This document shows, piece by piece, positions 44,398-56,869 of a DNA stretch of 64,000 bases. The stretch covers positions 5,744,727 through 5,808,726 of the forward strand of contig NC_030435.2 of NCBI RefSeq assembly GCF_001660625.3. The letters run 5' to 3'. Within the stretch, counting starts at the first letter, position 1. Every line of letters starts with the position of its first letter. This DNA is from Ictalurus punctatus (taxonomy: Eukaryota; Chordata; Actinopteri; Siluriformes; Ictaluridae). The position numbers and the translations under genes are program-made. The notes beneath the pieces were generated by a model. That model was not told the origin of the DNA. It saw only the letters and a list, made by a program, of their open reading frames with translations, and ran no database searches.

Positions 44398-46690
44398 TCG
44401 GCACACCGGCACACACCAGTATACACACCGACACACACCAGTATACACACCAGTATACACACCGACACACACTAACACACACCAACACACACTAACACAC
44501 CAGTATACACACCGGCACACACCAGTATACACACCAGTATACACACCGACACACACTAACACACACCAACACACACTAACACACCAGTATACACACCGGC
44601 ACACACCAGTATACACACCAGTATACACACCAGTATACACACCGACACACACCAGTATACACACCAGTATACACACCGGCACACACCAGTATACACACCA
44701 GTATACACACCGACACACACTAGCACACACCAACACACACTAACACACCAGTATACACACCGGCACACACCAGTATACACACCAGTATACACACCGACAC
44801 ACACTAACACACACCAACACACACTAACACACACCAGTATACACACCGGCACACACCAGTATACACACCAGTATACACACCGACACACACTAACACACAC
44901 CAACACACACTAACACACACCAGTATACACACCGGCACACACCAGTATACACACCAGTATACACACTGACACACACTAACACACACCAACACACACTAAC
45001 ACACTAGTATACACACCGGCACACACCAGTATACACACCAGTATACACACCGACACACACTAACACACACCAACACACACTAACACACACCAGTATACAC
45101 ACCGACACACACTAACACACACCAACACACACCAGTATACACACCGGCACACACCAGTATACACACCAGTATACACACCAACACACACTAACACACACCA
45201 ACACACACTAACACACACCAACACACACTAACACACACCAACACACACTAACACACACCAGTATACACACCGGCACACACCAATATACACACCAGTATAC
45301 ACACCAACACACACTAACACACACCAACACACACTAACACACACCAGTATACACACCAACACACACCAGTATGCACACCAGTATACACACCAACACACAC
45401 TAACACACACCAACACACACTAACACACACCAGTATACACACCAACACACACTAACACACACCAACACACACTAACACACACCAGTATACACACCAGTAT
45501 ACACACCAACACACACCAACACACACCAACACACACTAACACACACCAGTATACACAGCAGTATACACACCAACACACACTAACACACACTAACACACCA
45601 GTATACACACCGGCACACACCAGTATACGCACCAGTATACACACCAAGACACACTAACACACCAGTATACACACCAGCACACACCAGTATACACACCAAC
45701 ACACACTAACACACACCAGTATACACACCGGCACACACCACTATACACACCAGTATACACACCAACACACACTAACACACACCAACACACACTAACACAC
45801 ACCAGTATACACACCAACACACACCAACACACACTAACACACACCAGTATACACACACTAACACACACCAGTATACACACCAACACACACTAACACACAC
45901 CAGTATACACACCGGCACACACTAACACACACTAACACACACTAACACACACCAGTATACACACCGGCACACACTAACACACACCAGTATGCACACCAAC
46001 ACACACTAACACACACCAGTATGCACACCGGCACACACTAACACACACCAACACACACTAACACACACCAGTATACACACCAACACACACCAGTATGCAC
46101 ACCAACACACACTAACACACACCGGTATACACATCAACACACACCAGTATACACACCGGCACACACCAGTATATACATCAACACACACCAGTACACACAC
46201 CGGCACACACGAGTATATACTAATACACACCAGTATACACACCAACACACACCAATACACACCAGTATACACTAAAACACACCAGTATACACATCAACAT
46301 ACACCATTATTCACACCGGAACACACCAACACACACCAGTATACACACCGGCACACATCAGTATACACTAATACACACCAGTATACACATCAACATACAC
46401 CAGTATACACACCAACACACACCAGTATACACACCGGTACACATCAGTATACACTAATACACACCAGTATACGCATCAGCATACACCAGTATACACACCA
46501 ACACACACCAGTATACACTAATACACACCAGTGTACACATCAACACACACCAGTACACACTAATACACACCAGTATACACTAATACACACCAGTATACAC
46601 ATCAGCACACACCAGTATACACTAATACACACAATTACGCACCAATATGCACCAGTATAATGTACACCAGTCTACACCAGTACACGCTGC
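44398..46690. repeat. CA-rich minisatellite with 84 bp higher-order units
   Basis: It begins 15 bp after the exon 1 donor. Sub-units of the types ACACACCAGTATACACACC and GACACACACTAACACACACC are combined into a higher-order unit. CAGTATACACACCGGC starts at 44501, 44585, 44665, 44749, 44835, 44921 and (with one change) 45005, giving spacings of 80-86 bp. Beyond about 45100 the order becomes irregular and the units diverge, with GTGTAC and ATATAC variants. The long cysteine/valine ORFs on the minus strand are artefacts. Confidence 0.95.
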
Positions 46691-46802
46691 GACTGGACGC
46701 TGGCAGCTTTACACTAGTGCACCACACAACCATCTTCCCTACTGCAGAGATACAGCACGGTGCGTTCATTTAGCCGCTTTGAAACAATTTCACATGCTGC
46801 AT

Positions 46803-46805
<3 letters not shown>

Positions 46806-46838
<33 letters not shown>
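46806..46838. repeat. (GT)n microsatellite
   Basis: About 16 GT units between the minisatellite and the tetranucleotide tract. Confidence 0.95.
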
Positions 46839-46842
<4 letters not shown>

Positions 46843-46904
46843 GCTGTCTGCACTGTTGTGTATCATGCAAAGGACAATAATTGAAAGATTTTTGCGGGAA
46901 ACCT

Positions 46905-46913
46905 ATTTGTCTA

Positions 46914-46952
<39 letters not shown>

Positions 46953-47735
46953 GTCTATCTATCTATTTATCTATCTATCTATCTGTGTGTCTGTCTGTCT
47001 ATCAATCTATCTATCTGTCTATCTGTCTATCTATCTATCTATCTATCTGTCTGTCTATCTATCTATCTATCTGTCTATCTGTCTATCTGTCTATCTATCT
47101 ATCTATCTATCTGTCTGTCTATCTATCTGTCTATCTATCCATGAGTCAGTACATATTGACTTATTTGCTTGCCTGTCCATCTCTGTCTCTCTACCTGGCT
47201 ATTATTCTGCTCTGTTTCTGTCTGTATGTCTCTTTCGGAATGGTGTGTCTGTCTGTCTGTCTGTCCATTTTTCTACCTGTCTGTGCATCAGTATGTCTGT
47301 CTTATTTGTTTGCTTGTATATCTCTATCTTTCTGTCTGCCTGTCAGTCTGTTCTGTTGCTGTCTGTATGTATATCTCTTTCAAATTCAATCTATCTGTTT
47401 GTCTGTCTGTCTGTCTGTCTACCTGCCTGCCTGCCTGTCTCACTGTCCATATATCTATCTATCCTTTTCACACCTTCTATCTATCTATCTATCAATCCAT
47501 CCATCTGTCTATATGTCTATCTGCCTGTTTGCCTGTCTCATTGTCCATCTCTCTGTCTATCTTTTTTGCACATGCTATCTGTCTGTCTGTCTGTCTGTCT
47601 ATCTGTCTGCCTGCCTGTTCATCTGTCTCACTGTCCATATATCTGTCTATTCTTTTCACACTTTGTCTATCTATCTATCTGTCTATCTATCTATCTATCT
47701 ATCTGTCTATCTATCTATCTATCTATCTTTGTTGA
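46905..47735. repeat. (TCTG)n/(TATC)n tetranucleotide tract
   Basis: About 830 bp of mixed TCTG, TATC and TGCC units, regular at both ends (46905-47140 and 47575-47730) and diverged in the middle. One forward frame is open for 314 codons of Ser/Leu/Cys/Tyr repeats, as expected for a stop-free tetramer in that frame. It is not a gene. Confidence 0.95.
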
Positions 47736-48879
47736 GACAGAATTGCTGATAGCGAGCTGATGATTTCGTTATAGTGCGTCAGCAGTGATAATTCAGTCAT
47801 TTCAGTCATTTCCCTCTGCACACACAGTGGATGTCTACATGTGGGTGTATTTAACATGTTTGCAGTGTTACTGTGGGATGCCGCTGTCTGCCACACACTG
47901 CGTCATGTCCCGGTTACACACTTCACACCATGTTAGGGGTTATAACGTTTTCCTTAAACCCAGAATGGCTGTTTTCAATATTTTGGCTACGTTCTAACAT
48001 TTTACTACGGACTCAGATTGGGGATTTTGCAGCTTGCGATGTGAATTGTAAACAGTCATTTAGAACAAAGAAAAGCAATGTCGAGTGAAATGTACATTCC
48101 AGTGTTGTTATGATGCCAAAACAGAAATGCCATTCATACTGTAGCCTAATTGAGTGCATCCTTGACCTCGGGGTAATTACTGGTTTTACACAGATCTCTC
48201 CTGCTCTCCATGCTTTGAGGTGGTTTGCTCGCTTGAATGTTTGCTTTGATCCTCTCACTCTCTCTCACTCTTTCCATCCTTCTCTGTCTCCCAGTTAAGT
48301 GGCATTGACTGGCGCTCGGAGTGTTCATCTATTCCCGGGTTTATTATCAGCGTTTCAATGGGACTGTTGGCAGAAGTGTGTCACTGGTGAACGTCTGCAT
48401 CTGCCACACACCCAGAGCCGTGTTGTTCTGACCCGCTATAGAGAACAGCACGGGGGAAAACCCAACTTAGTTGCCTGTATGTAACTTATCTATGTAGAGT
48501 GGGAGGGGGATTTTATTCTATTTTCATTTGTTGTACTTTTAAGGTGATGTTACTACACATTCATGGTTGTGGTACTGTATAAATGCAAGACAGAACAACG
48601 TGAAACCTTCTTACAGCATGTGTGGACTTCGGCTTGTATTTTGCATCTGCATGAGCAGGTCCCACTCCTGTGGTGATTTACAAGCGGAGGTCAACCCTCC
48701 TCGTCAGGGAGGATTTAAGCTTCCTTAGGCAGATCCGATTGGTGTCAGTGGGTCACCAGTGTGTTTAGGTGTGAATAAATTGTTCGTTTGGTGACAGGTT
48801 CAGAGCTTTCGGTCTGTCGCTTTTCATTTTATTGTTGTGTTTGAGAATTGAGATTATATTAATTAATAATTATGACATA
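47736..48879. other. intronic sequence, no gene recognised
   Basis: No exon resembling DOCK family sequence is seen. Short ORFs lack domain signatures. A TC-rich patch lies near 48254-48290. Confidence 0.45.
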
Positions 48880-49110
48880 TGGCACTGTTTCTATAGTAAC
48901 AGCTTACACAGAGATGCTCCACATAAACGGGTTAATGATAATGTCTGTAATTGTTGATGTGGTGAGGTTTTCTGTAAAGAGGTGTTTATTGTTTATGTCT
49001 TTTGGAAGGAGTTTCCAGTGTCAGCACTTTGTAACAGTTACATGTAAAGCCATTTCTTTAGGTTTTCTGACACGGAAATATGCCATTACATGGAAAATTG
49101 TCAGCATAAC
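48880..49110 (+). mobile_element. TTATACCACAG-family MITE, partial
   Basis: It shares TTTCTATAGTAACAGCTTAC, ATGCTCCACATAAACG and GGAAGGAGTTTCCAGTGTCA with the copies at 13990 and 52242. Both ends are lost. Confidence 0.7.
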
Positions 49111-49631
49111 TGTTGCTTTATTTATTAACTCAGGAATAACTAGTGTATTCGATTAAATGTTTGGAGTTTTTGGAGTTTCTTGAGCTTTTTTGGATTTCTA
49201 GGATGGCTTGTCTGGTAGTATTTGCTTAAATATTTCCTCATAAATGCACACAAACTTAGACAAAGTGTAAATTCTCCATGACAACCATGAGAACGGTTTT
49301 TGAACTGGTGTTTAACTATGTCGACAGTGAGAAAGCTGATGGAGAACTGGAGAAATCTCTGTTTGGTTATTTGGCTTCTTGTGTAAAATGAGATCCATTA
49401 AATGGATTGGAGTCTTTGTATAAATATGGAGCACGTTATTGAGCAGTCTAAAACGTGTCAGAGTCATGAGAAGCACATCATTTTGAAATACAAGATATTC
49501 TCTGGTTTCCGCTTTCTCTTGGACAGCGTCTGTGGTCTGTGCGAGTCTGAATGAGTCTCCCACTGACCTGAAGCCTGGACGCAGTCAGATCCGTCAAAAT
49601 GATGTTTTGGGTTAATGCCCGTTTCCACAGG

Positions 49632-49632
<1 letters not shown>
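49111..49632. other. intronic sequence, nothing recognised
   Basis: No exon, transposon or tandem repeat was identified. Confidence 0.45.
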
Positions 49633-49672
<40 letters not shown>

Positions 49673-49679
49673 TGTGTGT
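49633..49679. repeat. (GT)n microsatellite
   Basis: About 22 GT units with one TT interruption. Confidence 0.95.
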
Positions 49680-49856
49680 CCGCCAGCCAGTGGCTTTTAT
49701 TTACCTCTTCCCAATCACAGCTTCCGCATGTAACCAACCGAACATCCTCTCTCTGTGCCCAGCCTTTGAATTTTCTGGAATGTTCTCCAGACCTTCAATC
49801 AGAATAAATGGAGAAAAGTCCTTTCGCAGATGTGCAACAGAATAGAGAAACTAACT

Positions 49857-49866
49857 TGTGTGTGTG

Positions 49867-49907
<41 letters not shown>
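49857..49907. repeat. (GT)n microsatellite
   Basis: GT repeat with one TAG interruption. Confidence 0.95.
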
Positions 49908-50396
49908 TAACAGTAACCCCTCCACCCAGCATATTTATGAGTGAACAGAGGCTGTGATCTGAATATTAATGCAGGCATGAGGCAGTGAGCCATGGAAATC
50001 ATGGCCATGTAAACAGCCTCAAATTCGCCTCCTTCGTCCTCTACATCACGTTTATTAGTTGTTTAGTGTGTCTCAGTGCTTCTTAGGCTGTGTAAGAAAG
50101 TCTTTTTTTAGTATTTCTTTTGAGCCTTGGATTTAAATGCATGTATGTATGTATGCTTACTGCCTTTAGCATATACTAGCTCTCAAGTGCTCTGAATACA
50201 CAGAGAAAGATGCTTTTAGATACACAGAAATGAGTCTCAGCCACAGGGGTATAGAGCATCTGCTATGTTTTCTGCACTTTTCCAGCCTTCAGGATTTTGA
50301 AGGTTGCAATCTGATTGGCTTTCTACACATCTGTGTGTGTGTGCTGGTTTCCAATGGGGAAAAAAAATATGTTAAAATCCTGTGACATAATATTTT
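49908..50396. other. intronic sequence, nothing recognised
   Basis: A short (ATGT)n run lies at 50143-50156. No gene is seen. Confidence 0.45.
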
Positions 50397-50760
50397 CAGT
50401 TCCCTCCAGGATTTCGTGATTTTGCGATCGCAGAAATGAACACAGAGTCCAGCAAAGACTGTGGAGCTTGCAGTTTTTCAAAATGACCACAGATTTTCTG
50501 CAGGTTTGGGCCAAGGTGTGTCATGTGACATCATCACAACGTGGATTCAGCCAAAGCCCTCTTCGATACACGATATACGGACACGAGTCTAGCTAAACGG
50601 TCTCATTTACCAACAAACATCACTGCGAAAGACCGTGCGAAACTATTTCGTTCTATTGCATTGCCGGCGATTCAAGTCGTTTTCTGCAAAAAAAAAAAAA
50701 AACCCCAAAAAAACTTTTTGGCCGCAAAAATCACAAAAAAACAAAATCCTGTAGGGACTG
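50397..50760. mobile_element. MITE with CAGTYCCTCCAGGAT-type ends
   Basis: The left end CAGTTCCCTCCAGGATTTCG and the right end AAAATCCTGTAGGGACTG are imperfect inverted repeats. The inner GTGATTTTGCG / CGCAAAAATCAC is also inverted. The 364 bp interior has no transposase. A clean target duplication is not visible, so the superfamily (hAT or other) is open. Confidence 0.65.
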
Positions 50761-51322
50761 ATTTTTAGAGTAACACTGAAAAATGTTCACAGAATGTTGA
50801 AAATGTTTCAAAGAGTTTTGACGCAGGACGTGGGAAGAAAACGTTCTTCTCACACGTTTGCTGATAGGCTATGGGAAAAGGTTCGTGATTGGTCATCTAT
50901 CGTGTCGGTGGAATTGTTTCTTGTTATTAAAGTAGGCTATTCATGGTCATGTTTATTGCTGAAACCTACCATACTCTCTAGTGAAGCGAGACTACTCACA
51001 AATAGGTTTATATAGGCTTAAAGGTGCACTGCTCAACATTTTTATAGCTATTACTATTACCTGCAAAAAATCTGGGGACACAATACAAATATTTATTTGT
51101 TAAAACAATGTGATCAAAAGAAGAAAAAAAAAGAAAAAAAAAAACACATGAAAATGGGATTATTATGTACCTTAATTATGGACTGGACTTCTTACTTATG
51201 TTATCATCCCCCCTCAGAAACACAAACATAAACAATCTATTGCTGAACAGTATTGTACTGTAGTGGAGTAAAACTAAGTCTAACATCTGCTGCAAGAGGC
51301 GTAAAATATCTTTTAAAAAATG

Positions 51323-51325
<3 letters not shown>
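50761..51325. other. intronic sequence, nothing recognised
   Basis: An A-rich run lies at 51120-51146. No gene is seen. Confidence 0.45.

Positions 51326-51390
<65 letters not shown>
51326..51390. repeat. (TA)n microsatellite
   Basis: About 32 TA units, grading into CACATATG. Confidence 0.97.
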
Positions 51391-51397
<7 letters not shown>

Positions 51398-52241
51398 GTA
51401 TATATAAATCTCAGACTGAAGGGGATGAAGTAGTATGGCTAATTAGCTACATTTCTTCTTAAAAATACTTAATCTTATAAACTGGTAAACAGTTTGGAAT
51501 AATGATTATAGAATCTGTCTAAGTAGAATGAGATGAATAGTGCTTGTAAGCGGGTCAGCTAGAATAAGACAATAGAAATATATCTATTTTTAGAATTAAC
51601 ATGGATGATCTCTGCATGCCAGGATAGATTCTGAGATGTGGGACTTTGCATAGATGGCCATGGATGGGATGTTTGGTCAAGAAGTAGTAGTAGATGCTTC
51701 CAGTATAGCCTAACTCTTACTATATTATAACATTTTATCATAAATACTTGTTCAAAAATTTTCCCCTTGCTGTGGAGGAAAACGTGCATAGGGATTTACA
51801 GACAGAAATATTACATGCATTATCCCTGCCAAGCGTGGCGGTGACTCTGCTCGACCATGCGTGCCCGCTTCCTGTGGCTCTACCTGGCTTTCTGCCCAAT
51901 CGACCAAGCCATAATGGGAATGTGAATACTGAGACCCTGAATGACTGGAGATCTGCACGTGTATGTTTTGGCTGTAGGTCAGACTCAGGAAGTATGCCAC
52001 TATTATTACCCCCGAAAAAAATCTGTGTTTAAGAAAAAGTCACATTGGTTTTCTTCCCTTTGTTTTGTTCCAGTCTCCGTGACGCCTTGCTACAGTATAG
52101 CATAATTTTGTTGTGTTTTTTGCTTTTGCTTGTAAGCTTTTTGATGCTTTTCCAGCTCTTATTAGCTATAGTCACAATTCTTACATAATTGATATTACCT
52201 AATTGCAATCTTATGAGCTAAATGGTTAGATTCATTTGTTA
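51391..52241. other. intronic sequence, nothing recognised
   Basis: No exon or transposon was identified. Confidence 0.45.
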
Positions 52242-52722
52242 TTATACCACAGCGCTGTTGAATTCTCGATTCGGATCGGTCAGAAAGCATTCATTAATTT
52301 TCTATAACAGTAGCACTGGTAGTAGCTTTAAGGCAAATGTTTAAATCAACAGTTGTTCTAATATGTTAATGTTTTTATAGTAACAACATACACAGGGAAT
52401 TGTATGGCCGACGCTCCACATAAATATATTGAAAACGTGTAACTGTTGATGTAGTGAAGTTTTCTGTGAGATGTTCAGATTTAGCATTTTTGGAAGGAAT
52501 CTCCAGTGCCAGTGCTTGGTAACAGACGTAGGCAAAGCATTTATTGACTTCCAATTTAAAGGCTGGTGAGTTGAATGACTGTTTATAGCTGCTATAACAT
52601 AAGTGATCAAAGAAACTAACTTGTTTCATTCCACAATGCTAGTCATAACTATAAATCAATAAAAAGTATGATGTGTCATACATTAATAAATTAGTTTTTG
52701 TTGGCGAATCACTGTGGTATAA
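52242..52722 (+). mobile_element. full-length MITE with perfect TTATACCACAG ends
   Basis: TTATACCACAG at 52242-52252 and CTGTGGTATAA at 52712-52722 are exact 11 bp inverted repeats bounding 481 bp. Internal landmarks such as ACACAGGGAATTGTATGGC and TTTGGAAGGAATCTCCAGTG recur in other copies in this window. There is no transposase. The target duplication is unclear, so the superfamily is not assigned. Confidence 0.8.
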
Positions 52723-52929
52723 GAAGCGTACAGGAAGTAAGCTAGTTCAGCCATTTCTCTGGTTGCTGTAAAAGCATCGCGCTGCATATAAATTTTATTG
52801 TTACAGTATATTTGTGCCTTCTCACTACCCCTCTCTTTCCGTCAGCATATTAAATCCGTTTTGCTGTCGACTTATATAAGCTGCACTATTACCTAGATGA
52901 GCCAGGATAAAATATGAAATCACATCACG

Positions 52930-53075
52930 AGCACTTTCCATTTACTTTTCATTAGTGCTTATAAACTCCTTATGCTTTCTCAGAGCGGGGGTGGGGGGTG
53001 GGGCGTGGTTTAATCTAGTGTGGTTTGGAAACCCCCAGGGATCTGTAGTGTATAGCCAGCAGGTCAGTGATTAAA
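52930..53075 (+). repeat. copy 1 of a ~130 bp dispersed duplication
   Basis: It contains TTTTCATTAGTGCTTATAAA, then GTGGTTTGGAAACCCCCAGG and GATCTGTAGTGTATAGCCAG. Copy 2 at 55765-55890 shares these with scattered changes. It also holds a G-rich run (GGGGGTGGGGGGTGGGG) at about 52986-53002 with G-quadruplex potential. Confidence 0.8.
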
Positions 53076-55129
53076 TAGATGTATATTATAAAAAAGTATG
53101 ATCTAGAATATGCTTTAATTGGAAAACGATAACACCGCTTTGTGTTGAGATGCATCATAGTACCCTGTTGTCCTATAATAGAATGCCTCAAGTGTTTTAT
53201 ACCTTACTTCTCAATTAGTGGCTTTGTCAGGATTTATTACATTAATACAGAATAGTAATTATCCATTTACATTTCCTTCGCTATAGTATGTTGTATATTG
53301 TCCAGTAAAGGTTTTGTGTGTTTCAGTAATACACCTTATACATGTTCTTTTCCCTTTGTAAGTTTTTTCACAGACTAAACGTGTTGATAAAAGACCACGT
53401 ATGTATAATATTAGATTACTGTTATAATCATATTATGAAAGTGGCTTAAAGCGAACAATAAAATACATCCTTCATCTAGGTTGTGTGCGTATGTGCTCCT
53501 CCAAACATCAAGCCTCCGTGCCATAAGGGAGCACATGCAAGGGTCAAATTTCATTCAGTGAGGTTATATTTAGGGGGGGTTTTGTTGTGTTTTAGTGTGT
53601 TATGGGGGTTGGAAGGCAAACCTGTGGGAATTTCTTTTTCTTTTCTTTTCTTTTCTTCTTCTCCATTGATTGCCTTCATTTCACAAGGACATGCATACAA
53701 TCTAGTTTACATATGGTCTCTCTCGTCCATGTTTGCATGTTCTGTCTATTGCCGTTTCTTCATCGCTGACTTCGTTTTCTGAATGATGACCAGAGAGAGC
53801 CAAAAGCTACAAAAAGCTACAAAAGAGTCTCACAGACCTCAGTGCACCCCTCCTCCCTAAAACACACACGCACACACACGGCACCCCATCATCATTTAGA
53901 ACAGGGTCAGACTGGGTTATACCATCCACCGCTCAAGGTTTTCATTTGCTTTCCTATTTCTGCAGCCATGATCTACGAGATGTTTTCTGATCATTTTGAC
54001 TGTCTATGTCTTCCCTTGGTTTTTTTTGTTCAGTCACGTTTCTCTGAATTAGATCCTGTGGTTAATGTTTATTTTGCCGTGGACGTAGTATTCTCCTGAG
54101 GATATGTACCCGTCAGCACCTTCGTGATTTGTCTGCATACACAAATAGACGCACTCTATTGAGGAGAGGAACCTTTCACCCCGTGGTGATGTTCCTGAAG
54201 GAAATGCAAAATGAACAGCAGTGTTCCAAGCTTAAATAGATTACAAGTAATCTAATGAAGTGCGATGTATTATACTGCCAGTAATGAGAAATGAAGCTCT
54301 GCAGACTGCATTATGTGGTAGTTCACCTCACGCAAGCTTTGTTCAAATCTTTAAATAGGACTTCAGAGAGCATTAGAACACGGCCATCGTAAATCTCTGT
54401 TCACTCAATAACGTGCATTTACAGTCATTTAGAGTCATTACTGAATTGTTTTCAGTGCAAGATGACTCACAAAGGAGGCCGAACGCAGTCATAATGCCGA
54501 GTAGTTGAGGATTAAGGCTCTTGCTCAACCTTCTCTGGCAGTTCTGGGATTTGATCTCACAACCTTCTACTCACTATTAAGCATATCTTATATAATGATT
54601 TTAATCGTCTCTACACGACTTTACACTACCATGACCTCCAGTGGCATTTACATCATTTATGTTACCAGACCTTCCTACCTTCACACATTTTTTTTTTAAC
54701 ATTGGGGTACGCTAATATGAGTCATCACTCAAAATACACCAAAAGAGCAGTCTTTTTTTCCTCTTTCCTGGAAACTCCACCCCCTTCCCCCATCTCACGT
54801 ACTCTCGACTGGGCTCTCGTTTTGAGTTTATATGTAATGAAATAAAAGCTATCAGTGTATGTCACAGCTGACTATATTTATTAGAGATGTCACTGAAAAT
54901 CTTTGGCCAAAACGGAATGAAAGAGAAAAAAAGCAGAGAAAAAAACTGACCTACACTTAACACTTGGTGATGATGATAATTAGAAAGTGATTACATACGT
55001 TGGTCTTTTCTGCTCCCCTGACAGGTTTATCGCATTCAAACCCTTTGCAGCAAATCAACATAAAAATAGTACTATGTTTTCTTTTTGTTGTTTTTTTACT
55101 GTTAATCGCCTAAAATGCAAGTGTCTAGC
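53076..55129. other. intronic sequence, mostly unique
   Basis: No exon is recognised. 54480-54560 carries GAGTAGTTGAGGATTAAGGC and TTGATCTCACAACCTTCTAC, which could be SINE-derived. The rest is unassigned. Confidence 0.4.
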
Positions 55130-55510
55130 AGCGTCCTGCAGTTTAGTGTCGAGAATAGATTAATATTTGGTGCTATCCATAATTCCCTCTATATTAACCA
55201 GAGCCTCGATTCTCATCTGAAGAGAAGTAGCCTGTATAGAATGATGCTGCCACCACCGTGCTTTATATCTTCTTTGTGTGCCAGACATAATCTTTGTAAG
55301 AATTAAATAGACCATAAGACATTTTGCCACATGGTTTGGAGTGATCTAGTTGGGCTTGGATGTTTGTTTTTTTCCCATACATGAAGAATATGAGAAATCC
55401 TTTGTGCCAGATAGTTCTTCTGCTCCTTTTATTGTTGCTGCAGGTTTCTTGGCAGCCTCCCTGATAAGAATTTGTCTTGTTCTTTTGAAAATGTACTGTT
55501 ATGTTTTTTT
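55130..55510 (-). pseudogene. Tc1-like transposon relic, internally deleted
   Basis: GAATGATGCTGCCACCACCG, TTTTGCCACATGGTTTGGAG and GGCAGCCTCCCTGATAAGAA occur in the same order as in the minus-strand Tc1 copy at 56870-57760. No open frame remains. Confidence 0.7.
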
Positions 55511-55764
55511 TTTTTTTTTACTGTTTTATTACCATATTATTTTTTGCAGAATCGCCTTAAATGACACCATCCACCTATGTTTCCATGATTGCCACTGCCT
55601 GTAAGCAGTTCCTGACTGCAATGCACTCTCCGTCCTATACACCTATAAACCTGAAATGAAATGGTGAAAAAGCTATAAAAAAAAATAATAAAATAAAATA
55701 AAAAAGCCTTTTTATCACTTCTGGACTATTAAATGATTTTAATAATCTGGAATTACACCATGAA

Positions 55765-55890
55765 CATGTTTCATTTTCTTTTCATTAGTGCTTATAAGCT
55801 CCTTGTGCTTTGTCAGAGTGGGGTGTTTGATCTAGGGTGATTTGGAAACCCACAGGGATCTGTAATATATAGCCAGAAGGTTAGTGAGTT
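55765..55890 (+). repeat. copy 2 of a ~130 bp dispersed duplication
   Basis: It matches 52930-53075 from TTTTCATTAGTGCTTATAAG through GGTGATTTGGAAACCCACAG to TATATAGCCAGAAGGTTAGT. It lacks the G-rich expansion. Confidence 0.8.
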
Positions 55891-56105
55891 AATATTCTTT
55901 GCATGTTTAATTGTGTTGGGTGGTGGAAATCATGATCAACGTTTACATAATTATATTATAAATGCAAAAAAAAAGAAAGTTGTGTGCCTCCATCTTGCTG
56001 AATAATGCAGTATTGAAAATCATGCAGCATTTGAAAGTGCTGAATAAACCAGGGCAGCTGTCATAATCTCTGCCCAAGCATCTCATCATGACAGAGATTA
56101 GTTAA
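55891..56105. other. intronic sequence, nothing recognised
   Basis: No exon or repeat was identified. Confidence 0.45.
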
Positions 56106-56106
56106 G

Positions 56107-56163
<57 letters not shown>
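56106..56163. repeat. (GT)n microsatellite
   Basis: About 28 GT units with one TT interruption. Confidence 0.95.
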
Positions 56164-56164
<1 letters not shown>

Positions 56165-56869
56165 TGCATGGACAGTTTCATGCTTCTCAACCCTGTGCTT
56201 ATAGCTTTATGCACCCTAGTTGTTATGGCTCCCACCAAACCTCAACCATCAACACCCCAAAAAGACAGTGGAATATGACCTTCTTATCCACAGTGAGTGT
56301 CTTTCTTTAAAAGTTGCTCTGTCTGTACCATGCTCATATTCAGGCATGGCTGTTCTTCATCACCATATAGCATGTAAGAACAAGCGCAGTCTCTGTATCT
56401 GACTGATGTCAGAGTGCCGCAGAGAAAGAGTCGAATACATGACCAGTATCAGAGTTTCTTCTGACATTCACACACACACACACACACAACAGTAACTGTA
56501 TGAGCTCACAAACAGAATGATGAATACTAGCAGCTCTGCAGTCAAATCAAATGGTACGAGTCAAGATGTTATCAGGGAGATAGATCAGACATTATTTATG
56601 CTACTGCATGTGGTCCGATAACTCTGGTAAATCTTCCCACAAGCAAATCATATGGTGCATATGAATTTATGAAAGGAAGAGGCAAGAAAAGGAAGAGAGT
56701 GAGAAAAGCAGCAGTGTAAAAATCACACACAGCATCTTTGAGTTATCTTCATTCTTGCTAGAAATAATGCAATGCATGCTGTTTTTTCTTCATCTCTAAA
56801 AACTTGTTAACATCAGGTTTGTTGTTTCAGTGGGAAGCAAAGGCCGTAACGTAAATCAAAGACACCGCT
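56164..56869. other. intronic sequence, nothing recognised
   Basis: A short (CA)n run lies at 56469-56488. No exon is seen. Confidence 0.45.

Noticed and set aside
44284..46272. Series of long minus-strand ORFs rich in Cys and Val
   Set aside because: They are translations of the CA-rich minisatellite; the repeat lacks stops in those frames. No start context or domain supports a gene.
44398..46690. CRISPR-like repeat array
   Set aside because: There are no unique spacers of constant length. Units are nested variants of one CA-rich word, and the context is a vertebrate genome.
46805..47760. 314-codon and 257-codon forward ORFs rich in Ser, Leu, Cys and Tyr
   Set aside because: They are produced by TCTG/TATC tetramers, which give stop-free frames.
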